DNA of 64,000 nt. Source: Argopecten irradians (Eukaryota > Mollusca > Bivalvia > Pectinida > Pectinidae). The notes beneath the pieces are model-generated. The model was not told the DNA's origin, made no database searches, and was given only the letters and a program-made list of their open reading frames with translations. The translations under genes were made by a program, and so were the position numbers. The number at the start of each line of letters is the position of its first letter. The stretch's first letter is position 1. Location: positions 51,412,497 through 51,476,496 of the forward strand of contig NC_091135.1 in assembly GCF_041381155.1 (NCBI RefSeq). The letters run 5' to 3'. Below are positions 46,424-56,290 of the stretch, piece by piece.

Positions 46424-47205
46424 ACAAGAGGCCCAGAGGGCCCGTATCGCTCACCTGGTTTGTAATGCCAAGTAATGTTCTGAATACAAGTTCATTGTTT
46501 CTTTTCTGAAGGAATTTGAATATTTACCTCTAATTCCCCTATTGGGCCCCACTCTTTCTGCTCCAGGGTGTCAAAATTTATACGAATTCTGTTAACCTCA
46601 AGGATGTTTCTGGCCAGAATTGGTTAGAATCAATGCATAACTCTAGGACAGGTAGCGATTTATAGGATATACCTCTATTTCCCCTATTGGGCCCGCCCCT
46701 CCTACCCCAGGGGGTCAGAGCAAAAAATTATACAAGTTCTGTTCCCCTTTCCCCAAGGATGTTTCTGGCCAAATTTGGTTACAATCCATCCAGAACTCTA
46801 GGACAAGTAGCGATTTATAGGAGTTACTTCTATTTCCCCTATTGGGCCTCGCCCCTCCTGCCCCAGGGGGTCAGGGTCACCATTTTAGCAAAATCTGATC
46901 CCCTTCCCCTAAGGAAGTTTCTGGCCAAATTGGTTGCAATCCATGCAGAACTCTAGGACAAGTAGCGATTTATAGGATTTACCTTTATTACCTCTATTGG
47001 GCCCCGCTCCTCCTGCCCCAGGGGGATCAGGGTCACCATTTATGCAAAATCTTATCCCCTTCCCCTAAGGAAGTTTCTGACCAAATTTTGTTAAAATCCA
47101 TGCAGTATTTAAGACAAGTTGCGATTTAAAGGAAATGTTGACGGACGGACGCCGGACGCCGCGCCATGGCAAAAGCTCACCGGCCCTTCGGGCCAGGTGA
47201 GCTAA
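46424..47205 (+). mobile_element. Helentron/HINE-type element, complete copy
   Basis: The 5' end is ACAAGA plus the palindrome GGCCCAGAGGGCC (46430-46442), then GCTCACCTGG (46449-46458), whose reverse complement CCAGGTGAGC closes the 3' hairpin (47193-47202). Tandem units of about 155 bp carry GTAGCGATTTATAGGA. ACGGACGGACGCCGGACG at about 47140 precedes the hairpin AGCTCACC ... GGTGAGCT, ending CTAA at 47202-47205. Both ends are present, making this the reference copy of the family at 1-610 and 19570-20087. Confidence 0.75.
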
Positions 47206-47761
47206 AAATACATTCAACCAATGTACCGTTATTAAATTCTTTATATTTACGCCACATGACCAAACTACCTGTCTCGTCTGTTGTCGCACACGGAGCCTTC
47301 ATATTATCTATGATATATATTCCAGTGGTGGATATTATGACAGTGACCACTGAAGTATTGAGGATGACTATCTATTGACTGGTTACACCTTTCCCTTCAA
47401 CCTTGTATTTGGTATTGAAAATCCTTTACATTCCCATGTAGTTTCTTTCTCCAAAACAATATTATTGTACAGTATGGATAGATTTCATGTATTCTAGTGA
47501 ACTGCAAATAGAAATCCAAGGAAATGTGTTATGAACGATATCATTGTTCATGGCGTCAGACATGGACAGTTTCAAACCCCGAAATAGAGACCTGGTGCAT
47601 ATATACACACATACAGTATTTCACGGTATACACTATAGTGTACTGGTAATGAGTTACACATAATAGAAACCACGTTCCCAATATATCTCTATTGATAAAT
47701 GACAACCGTTTTAACAGGGTAAAACATGGTCGACATATCTTCCGAACCAATTGACATTATT
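47206..47761. other. 3' flank of the GPCR gene
   Basis: AT-rich, no recognised gene apart from the short frame noted with 46159-46423. Probably includes the GPCR 3' UTR. Confidence 0.3.
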
Positions 47762-49516
47762 TTAAAAATAGTATTTGCACGATGAAGACGTTTTTCGTTT
47801 ACAGAAACGCGACATTCTTTTCCGAATGCGCTTACAGCACAGTCTTATTTCTCGTCTGAATTTAGAATCCATGAAACCGTACACAATAGGATTCAATGCA
47901 CTATTAAAGAAGTAGAAGTACGTCAGGAAGGAGCTGACGTTAGCGTATTGAGCGATTTGTATCGCTATATTAGGGTTGAATACTTTGACGGTGGAAAATA
48001 TCAAAAAGGGTAGACAGGTTCCGAAGGACAGGGCGGTCACCACAAGGAATATTATACTAAGACGGCGACTCCTTTCTAGCCCGCGATTGACCACCGGAGA
48101 TACTCGGAAGGAAAAGGCACGATTCATTTTGTCAAGACCACTTCCGTCTGCCGGCTTAGCTTTGTGTTCGCTCTCCTCACCATGTTCTTTCTCTTGATCT
48201 AACAACACCCTTGGTGCTCCGTTGATTTCGGCGCCTGTCACTTGCTTTATGTCATTGCCAACTTCAGTTTTATTTGTTTCTGTATCCAGAAATGCATTGA
48301 CTTTAATGTTTTCTGGTGTTTGTTCACCACCACTATTTTCAATTGCACATTTTTCTGTAGTGTGGTTTCGTGTAGATGTACAAGAATCGGTTTTGTGAAG
48401 CTTGTCTGTTACATGATTTACTAGCTGGACCGAATCGTCATCTGAAGAAGGCATATTATCGTCTTCATCTTCAGAATTATACAGACACTCGCAGTCACAA
48501 TCACAGATCTCACCATGTTGTTGATTTTGTTGAATTCCCACTGACATGCTCTCCTCAGAAACAATACTATCCGAATTATCTTTGTTTTCGTATTCACCGT
48601 CTGAATTTGGGTATCTGCTAGAGGTTGATTCTTCTTGCTGAGTATCTTTTCCAACAAATACATCAATAGCATTAATTTTAGCTGGTTTCCCAAGCCCAGT
48701 TCTAGCAATAGTATGTAGTTTGGTATGCCTGCCTATAGTGCTTATGTTTCCATGTTTACATATTGTATTAGTCTTCTGTTTCTGATCTCCAGCATTCGCC
48801 ATTCTAGTCGGAGTATCAACCACACACATCTTTGAACGTTTGATTAGTGTTCTGCCGATTAGGATATAGATTATTAGACAAACCGAGAACGACACGGTAA
48901 AGAGAATACCATTCAGAACCCTTTGGTACGTGGTGAGTGTGGACGATGAGGATTCTTCAGAAATGGTGCAGTCATGTCCAGTTTGGGGACCAGGCCATGG
49001 TATCTCTTTGATACCATATATCCACAGTGCAGGAACAGCCAACAAGAGAAATTCGATAGCACCTACTACTGCACAAATCATGTGAGATTTCTTTGTAGTT
49101 AAACCGGTGCGAAACGGCATGCATACTTTCCAGTACCGCACCGTGGCTATAAAAGTGAGCAAACCAAGTGAAAAAGACGGGAAGAAAACTCCAAATAATT
49201 TTCCTATTTTGCAAAATGCTTCATTTCTAAAAGTCAGGGTACTGTATAAGTCGTACAGTACGAACGGAATTCCTTCAACACTTGACAGAAAGTCCACCGC
49301 AGAGAGCCACAAGACTAGTACCCTGTGGTTACTGTGGGAGAACTTGGTAAAATAAAGGAAGAACGTAAGACTGTTTCCAATCCCACCAACAACAAGAATG
49401 ATGACGAGAAAAACAGTAACAGGCACGAAATGTTCCGCGAAGTACACATATTCTGCATCGTATAGCGATGGGTATGATGTAGTATTGTCAACATCCCCCG
49501 AGTCCGATTCATTCAT
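47762..49516 (-). CDS. class A (rhodopsin-like) GPCR, intronless, long third intracellular loop
   Basis: Seven-transmembrane receptor at the plasma membrane; ligand not predictable, probably a peptide. TM segments lie at about 31-55, 64-88, 104-128, 146-170, 199-223, 485-510 and 523-547. Class A marks: GNS in TM1, LSAVD in TM2, Cys102 at TM3 and Cys183 in the second extracellular loop (disulphide), NPIVY 542-546 in TM7, and Cys560/561 for palmitoylation. The DRY motif is replaced by VRY (126-128), and the TM6 CWxP becomes TCLPF without Trp. Loop 3 spans about 224-484, much longer than usual; it is rich in Ser/Thr and acidic residues (CDCDCEC, SEDEDD) and ends in basic RGLERSRR. N-terminal NES (residue 2) and NTT (residue 11) are N-glycosylation sequons. 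Single exon, ATG start, no signal peptide. Such receptors are expanded in lophotrochozoans; I do not assign a subfamily. Confidence 0.88.
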   Translation of the reverse strand: MNESDSGDVDNTTSYPSLYDAEYVYFAEHFVPVTVFLVIILVVGGIGNSLTFFLYFTKFSHSNHRVLVLWLSAVDFLSSVEGIPFVLYDLYSTLTFRNEAFCKIGKLFGVFFPSFSLGLLTFIATVRYWKVCMPFRTGLTTKKSHMICAVVGAIEFLLLAVPALWIYGIKEIPWPGPQTGHDCTISEESSSSTLTTYQRVLNGILFTVSFSVCLIIYILIGRTLIKRSKMCVVDTPTRMANAGDQKQKTNTICKHGNISTIGRHTKLHTIARTGLGKPAKINAIDVFVGKDTQQEESTSSRYPNSDGEYENKDNSDSIVSEESMSVGIQQNQQHGEICDCDCECLYNSEDEDDNMPSSDDDSVQLVNHVTDKLHKTDSCTSTRNHTTEKCAIENSGGEQTPENIKVNAFLDTETNKTEVGNDIKQVTGAEINGAPRVLLDQEKEHGEESEHKAKPADGSGLDKMNRAFSFRVSPVVNRGLERSRRLSIIFLVVTALSFGTCLPFLIFSTVKVFNPNIAIQIAQYANVSSFLTYFYFFNSALNPIVYGFMDSKFRREIRLCCKRIRKRMSRFCKRKTSSSCKYYF

Positions 49517-50059
49517 ACTGCCCGTTTTGGGTCCCGTTGCTAGTTGCTGTAAATCTATAGTGACCCTTCTCCACAGTAACCTTTCTTAATCATCGTGTAC
49601 TTGTGCTGCCAATGTGATCCCCATCAATGGAAAGACACACTCTCTATACACAGTAACAGTCTGACAGACGGTCCAAAGTGATACTACATCACATTGTGTG
49701 ATTAAGACAATATATGTCAGTAGTGTATTTAAGTATTTTTACAAGACATGTACGTGTAACTTATTGAGGTCAATCATGACTTGCACCTTCCGTTATAATC
49801 TGCTTTGTGGTTTTATATGGTATCCACATAGTCACATCTTAATTTATCGTACCGGTTTGTTCAATGTGTACACATCATGCTGTAATTATATCTATATGCT
49901 TATTTAAAGCTCTAGTGGTAATACACGTATGTTTCAGTTAACTTATGTATTTCTGTTAAATTATGGTTTAATCTGTTCGGTATAGGAGTGAATTCCTCAA
50001 GTTATCGACATTTATGTAGAAAGTTTAAGAAAGTTATTTTTTTCAATGTGAATCTAATA
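49517..50059. other. 5' flank of the GPCR gene
   Basis: Presumably holds promoter and 5' UTR on the minus strand. No specific element could be supported. Confidence 0.3.
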
Positions 50060-50636
50060 TTAAAGGGACTATTCACTCAGGCTAATTCTTTTACATAACC
50101 AATAAGCAAAATATGACATAAATGTATTGTTCTACATTTCTTATGAAACATGTAGCATAAAATATTGACAAATATCACGTCATTGTTTAGTATTTTAATT
50201 GATACCGTTGTAATTACAAATCGTTGATCAATACGATTAAGCAGGTACAATATGTACGCTGTACCCATACCTGAGCCAAAGTCACGCACGTTAAACAAAT
50301 GAACTACATAACCACTGAGGAGGTGATAAAAGGATTTTTTAGGCAAGATAATTCACCTAATAAGGTAAGCACACTACTGTCAGAGCGATTTGAGCGGTTC
50401 TAGACAAAAGATGCATTACTCTACAAGCAAGGGACAGGGTTCGGAATACAGATGTTCGACCACAATGTGTAATGGCGGACAGCGAGCGAGTTTGAACATT
50501 TCGCACGCATTTCACCACCATGGGCTTTTCTGGCATATATCACAGTAAAACCGACTGATGTTATATCCATTAGAACTGGGTTTTTCCAATATATGTACAA
50601 ATTTTAATGTTCTCTTAGACTGAATTGTCCCTTTAA
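50060..50636 (+). mobile_element. MITE, copy 2 (TIR TTAAAGGGAC)
   Basis: 577 bp, ends TTAAAGGGACTATTCA and TGAATTGTCCCTTTAA (15 of 16 inverted match). Same orientation and nearly the same length as 1434-2009, with the interior alignable throughout. Non-coding. Confidence 0.75.
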
Positions 50637-51460
50637 AGAATCTTAGGCACAAAGCATAAAACCTCGAAATTAACTGGTGTCTTGGCGTTATTTTGTTTGC
50701 AATGACTTGTAATTTATTATTTGTTGCAAATTGTTTAGAAATGCGATCAGATAGAGGAGGCCATTTCGAAATGTCAGTAAAAAATCTCCTAGAATGCAAA
50801 TATTGATAAATGAAGCCCCTTATTGAATTGTTCTGGATGTATCAAACTTGTAATTCACGTAATATATACAACTTCTTTAATGTGCAGTGTATATAGATGT
50901 GGAATATGTTATTAATTATTATCAAGTTTTTAGAATATATGGAATTTTATGAATTGGGTCTTAGAAATCTTGTAGAGCAAAATTTAAATTCCGACACGAG
51001 TTTTATAACAACACTTTAAATCAACTCTTTAAGACATTTTTTCCACCGTCCTCGAATCAGGTCGTCATATCATTTTTCCAGGCATCACTTTATTGCCATA
51101 AGATCACAATATATTTTCAGCCAAGAAGATTTATTCGACCTTATTTCAAAATGGCAAAAAGTTCGTAGTTGTATAATTGCAATAATAAGTCGCGGTATGA
51201 GAGAAGAAAATATTCTAGGTATCATAAAATGTTGTAAAACCCTCGCAAAGCCTCATGTTTTACATTTTGTGACCTTGGGTAGAATATCCCTATCCTCCAT
51301 ATCAGGTTATCAACCTATGAAAGAATTTTATATTATCATACGGGCGAAGTCACTGAATATCGGGAGGATTATATGATGAATCTGGTTTACACATTCTAAA
51401 AGCAACAATACAAATACCACAAAAACATATAAATAATTAGTACTAAATTAATAAAATCTT
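50637..51460. other. intergenic, nothing recognised
   Basis: AT-rich. A short minus-strand frame near 50650-50800 has no recognised content. Confidence 0.3.
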
Positions 51461-51595
51461 ACATAGGTCTGTCAAGTGGACAGGAATATCTCAACCCGAG
51501 TAATTTTGGCTAGTCAACCTGAGGCTTGCCGAGAGTTGGCGGCCAATATCTTTCACGAGGGTTAAGATATCCCTGTCCACTTGAGCAACCTATGT
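51461..51595. mobile_element. 135 bp MITE-like inverted repeat
   Basis: Ends of about 36 bp (51461-51496 and 51560-51595) are inverted repeats at roughly 85 % identity; the shared core is CAAGTGGACAGG.ATATCT. The middle is about 60 bp. No coding capacity. Confidence 0.6.
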
Positions 51596-52951
51596 TTGAT
51601 TCGCTTTCTTCCAAACTTTCACGATACATTGTAAACATGCAGTTTTTAGAAACATTTCCATAGCACCGCCATCATAGGAACGTCACAGTGCGTCAAAATC
51701 AATGACGTCGCCAACAATAGAGACCGCATGTATTGATGACGTCACGTCATTGTCTAGGGCGTGTGAACTGTCTTTTCCTTACTCCGATAAAAGAGAGTTA
51801 TCTTTTACCTAGCAACTGCCGGATAACCCTTTCAAGTATGGGAGAAAAGCAGTTATCCTAATTAACATTGAGGCATAAATATATAAATGACAAAGGTCAT
51901 GAGCACACAAAAAGAAAATGTGTATAAGCAATTTTCTTATAAGAATATGAAGTTGTAGTAATTGGTGATTCATTTAATTATGCCGATCACATGTACAGCT
52001 AGGTCGGAAAGTACTGTAGTCATCCGGATGCTCGCCTCACACTTGTACTTATAGTACCCCACTGTCAGTATCATCACCATGTGTCAGCAAGTACACATTG
52101 CAGTGCTTTGTTATATTTTTAAGGATGATCCACAAAATTGAAGAGCCAAGTAACGTGATTAACACGTTTAAAGAATACTATTATTAACTATTCTAATCAT
52201 GATAAAATAATCTTTGTGTAAAATGCATTGCAGTAAAAGGTGCAGTTCAATTGCATTTATGATAAAAATATCGCCCATACGGAAACGTTTATTAACATGA
52301 ACAAAGAAATATTAGCATAAGCAAGCCTCTATGACAAATTAGTATTTTGATCGCAAGTCAACAAGAAGTGAGTACCATATACACTGACTTGGTTATATGT
52401 CTTTATTATACCTCAAGTGAGAATCCTGCATTCTGATTGGTCGAGAGATATTTGGTATTTTACACTATCACACGGCAGGTAACATTAGAACAATAGGAAA
52501 CAATAGCCACGTTCCTAGCAACCTCCTAGCAACGGGTGATAGCGTATTTTTGACAGTGCAAAATATTAACTGCCCGAAAAAGATGCGCACTCGGTTTTTT
52601 TTCGACGCCATCTTTGTTTTTTTGAAGCGACGCTTTGAACGGAAGCCATGAGATTTCAAGCGTCTTCGTGACGTTGCTAATGTTGTAAACAAACGACGGG
52701 ACGAAACATAGTGTCATCCCTCAAAATATCACTATGACAGTGATATCCTCGGGGTGACACTAGGCACTGTCAGCCTCTAATGCAGGTAGTATTTATATAA
52801 AATTAATCAAATACATTTTGACAAACTATATCTATAAATAAAATCATTTTGTGCGTTGGTGAAGACGAAATGAGTTATGTATGTAAAACCGCATGTCTTA
52901 TGTTGATGTGAAAATACATGTTTTATTAAAAAAGGACCACCTGTATATAAC
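51596..52951. other. intergenic; possible repeat at 52340-52790
   Basis: 52347-52394 (TTTTGATCGCAAGTCAACAAG...CTGACTTGG) resembles 62222-62269 next to the foldback element. An 8 bp inverted pair, CCTGCATT / AATGCAGG, lies at about 52427 and 52780 and encloses CTGATTGG (CCAAT) and CCTAGCAACC. TGACGTCA is at 51737-51744. No gene recognised. Confidence 0.35.
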
Positions 52952-55024
52952 AAGAGGCCCATGGGCCTTAACGGTCATCTGACTCATGGCACAAAACAAC
53001 AAAGTCACAGTATAAAGTATTGGTTAACGATTAATATAAACAATACAAGGAACTCCTTAGTTGAATATGTAAGTTTCTGAAAAAGGTAAATGTCGTTTGT
53101 TGAATAAACTTGGTAGCCCTTCATCCAAATATGGTCGAAACCCATTCAAAGATTAATATAAGGAGGAGTCAGATTTTAAAGCCAAATTTCAGCAAAGCTC
53201 CCATTTTGGACCTCGGTCATACTATCCCCATGGGTCTTACCTCGGTCCTGAAATATGATTGTCCTTACCTAAAGTTCCCCATTCTGAATCAATTAAAACC
53301 ACTATAGACCAATTTTCATTGAGATCGGAGACTGAAACCTTAAAACAGGAAGTGGGCCAGCGGCCATCTTGGAATACCAAAATCTTTACGAAAATGTTTG
53401 CATGTTGTTTGACATCAATTAAAACCCCCTACAGACCAATTTTCATTGAGATCGGAGACTGAAACCTTAAAACAGGAAGTGGGCCAGCGGCCATCTTGGA
53501 ATACCAAAATCTTTACGAAAATGTTTGCATGTTGTTCGGCATCAATTAAAACCCCTATAGACCAATTTTCATTGAGATCAGAGACTGAAATCTTAAAACA
53601 GGAAGTGGGCCACCGGCCATCTTGGAATACCAAATTTTTTACGAAAATGTTTGCATGTTGTTCGGCATCAATTAAAACCCCTATAGACCAATTTTCATTG
53701 AGATCGGAGACTTAAACCTTAAAACAGGAAGTGGGCCAGCTAAAATTAAGAAAATTTGCCCTTTTGGGGCCCCACCCCTCAGCCCCTAGGGGTCGGACCA
53801 GGCTCATTTATCATATGATTGTCCTTCCCCAATGATGTTTCACACCAAATATGGATGAAATCCATCCAAGGATGAAGGAGTAGGATTTTAAAGCTAAAAT
53901 TAAGAAAAATTGCCCATTTGGGGCCTCACCCCTAAGCCCCTAGGGGTTGGACCACGCTCATTTACATCAAATATGATTATCCTTCCCCAAAAATGTTTTA
54001 CACTATATATAGATGAAATCCATCCAAGGATGAAGGAGGAGTAGGATTTTAAAGCAAAAATTAAACAAATTTGCCCTTTGGGGGCCCACCCCTCAGCCCC
54101 TAGGGGTTGGACCACGCTCATTTATATAAAATATGATTGTCCGTCCCCAATGATGTTTCACACCAAATATGGATGAAATCCATCCAAGGATGAAGGAGGA
54201 GTAGGATTTTAAAGCTAAAATTAAGAAAATTAGCCGTTTTGGGGCCCCACCCCTCAGCCCCTAGGGGTCGGACCAGGCTAATTTATATAAAATATGATTG
54301 TCCGTCCCAAATGATGTTTCACACCAAATATGGATGAAATCTATTGGTTTGTTTAGTTTTACGTCCTTTTAACAGCCAGGGTCATGTAAGGACGTGCCAG
54401 GTTTGTTGGTGGAGGAAAGCCGGAGTACCCGGAGAAAAACCACCGGTCAGCGGTCAGTACCTGGCAACTGCCCCACATGGGATTCGAACCCGCATCCCAG
54501 AGGTGGAGGGCTTGTGGTAATATGTCGGGACATCTTAACCACTCGGCCACCGCGGCCCCAGGATGAAATCTATCCGAGGATGAAGGAGGAGTAGGTTTTT
54601 AAAGCTAAAATTAAGAAAATTTGCCCTTTTGGGGCCCCACCCCTCAGCCCCTAGGGGTCGGACCAAGCTCATTTATATAAAATATGATTGTCCTTCCCCA
54701 ATAATGTTTCACACCAAATATGGATGAAACCTATCCAAGGATAAAGGAGGAGTAGGATTTTAAAGTTTAAAATAAGAAAATTCGCCCTTTTGGGGCCCCA
54801 CCCCTCAGCCCCTAGGGGTCAGACCAAGCTCATTTATATAAAATATGATTGTCCTTCCCCAATAATGTTTCACACCAAATATGGATGACATCCACTTAGC
54901 GGTTAAGGAGGAGTAGCGTTTTAAAGGAAAAAAGTTTACGCACGACGGACGGCGCACGGCGGACGACGACGGACAAATCACGATGACTATAGGTCATCCT
55001 GACCCTTCCGGTCAGATGACCTAA
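52952..55024 (+). mobile_element. Helentron/HINE-type element with two tandem arrays
   Basis: The 5' end is ACAAG plus the palindrome AGGCCCATGGGCCT (52955-52968), then GGTCATCTGAC (52973-52983). Its exact reverse complement GTCAGATGACC lies at 55011-55021 in the 3' hairpin, which ends CTAA (55021-55024). Two arrays: four units of 126-127 bp (GACCAATTTTCATTGAGATC at 53307, 53434, 53560, 53686), then six or so units of about 160-167 bp (GGGGCCCCACCCCTCAGCCC). A GACGGCGCACGGCGGACG microsatellite precedes the hairpin (about 54939-54974). A SINE interrupts the second array at 54345-54560. No coding capacity. Confidence 0.75.
54345..54560 (-). mobile_element. full-length tRNA-derived SINE with 13 bp TSD
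   Basis: On the minus strand it begins GGGGCCGCGGTGGCCGAGTG (A box TGGCCGAGTGG), has a B box GGTTCGAATCC, then a conserved body (GGCAGTTGCCAGGTACTGAC, CTCCGGGTACTCCGG) and a tail ending AAACTAAACAAACCA. Flanked by perfect 13 bp direct repeats GGATGAAATCTAT (54332-54344 and 54561-54573), so both ends are exact: 216 bp. This body type is widespread in molluscs. It inserted into a tandem unit of the Helentron-type element and is therefore younger. Confidence 0.85.
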
Positions 55025-55450
55025 CAAATCTATACACTTGTAATTAGCAACAGTTCGCTAATGGAAAAGTGAAAAAATATGATATCCGTGTTCAACAACA
55101 TTTTTGATCGACTTACCATTGGATTGCTATAAATAGACTGTCCAATTTACCTTAACTCACGATAAATCGACTGATTAGTGGTGAAACTAGAACACTGACA
55201 TGTGAAAAGGGCCTCGCTTAATGTTTCTTACGATTAGAAAATTAGTGTCTTGACAATGAAATGTACATTAAATTTTGAAGATGACTTGTATATGGCTACA
55301 ACGTTAACGAACCTCCAGTGATGAACAAAATAACTTTGTTATAATAATTTTTCATTATACACATATATATGATAATACGTTCATACATGTATCAGAAAAT
55401 GAGAGTATTTTATATTTACTTAAAGATGTAAAATATAGCATTTGTAATGA
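55025..55450. other. intergenic, nothing recognised
   Basis: AT-rich spacer. Confidence 0.3.
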
Positions 55451-55595
55451 AGTCTGTAGGAAGACACAAAACGATCGCAATCTCCCAAAACACCCACTTC
55501 GCACTTCACACACGCTACACATTGAATAAATACATAGGTGCCGTCCTTACATGTTGGCTGTTAATAGGACGTTAATAAATCAAACAAACAAATCA
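55451..55595 (+). mobile_element. SINE tail fragment
   Basis: The reverse complement aligns with 59363-59480: shared ACTTCGCACTTCACACACGCT and GGACGTTAATAAATCAAACA. Lacks a tRNA-like head. Confidence 0.5.
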
Positions 55596-56256
55596 AAGAA
55601 AAAACAATAAAATTATTGAAGTTCGGCTTATCAAAGTTCAACTGTATTTAGCATGACATTTTCCCTTGACGAAGAATAATTTCGCTTGTATACAATGTGA
55701 CTTTAATAAAAAATATTTTGAAGCAGGTGCTACTTTTATTGTCATGAGAAGATAGTTGAAATATACAGAATAGTGAAAAAATTACAAATCGTGCAATCTT
55801 CGTTTACTTACTAATATACAAGAGGCCCAGAGGTCATGTATCGCTCACATAGTTTATTTAAGTAATTATTACAAAAACTCTTTCAATTAGATATAGCAAA
55901 ATCGAACTCATTTCCTGTATAATTTGAATCCCCGCCATAAGATGATGCTATCAATATCATATGACTATAAGTGTTATCTAATACTGAGTTTCGGAGAAGA
56001 CCCCTATGAACTGAATATATATTTTATAACAATTACTAGACCTGAAAAAATATCGTATATCTAATCACTTACAAATTAAAAACAAGAGGGGTCTTCATCA
56101 TGATCAAATTGTTGATATAGAGAGCTTCTCATAGTGGTGGTAGCTGAAATAGACAAAGAACAATACGTTTATTAATGTTTTCTTGTTTTTCATAACACTT
56201 GTAAAATATCAAGCGATTATTCAGTGAAAATATTAAAACACAAGAGAAACTAAAGA

Positions 56257-56259
<3 letters not shown>
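55596..56259. other. intergenic; Helentron 5' fragment near 55818
   Basis: ACAAGAGGCCCAGAGGTCATG...TATCGCTCACAT at 55819-55852 is a degraded 5' end of the 46424-47205 family. Nothing else recognised. Confidence 0.4.
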
Positions 56260-56261
<2 letters not shown>

Positions 56262-56290
<29 letters not shown>

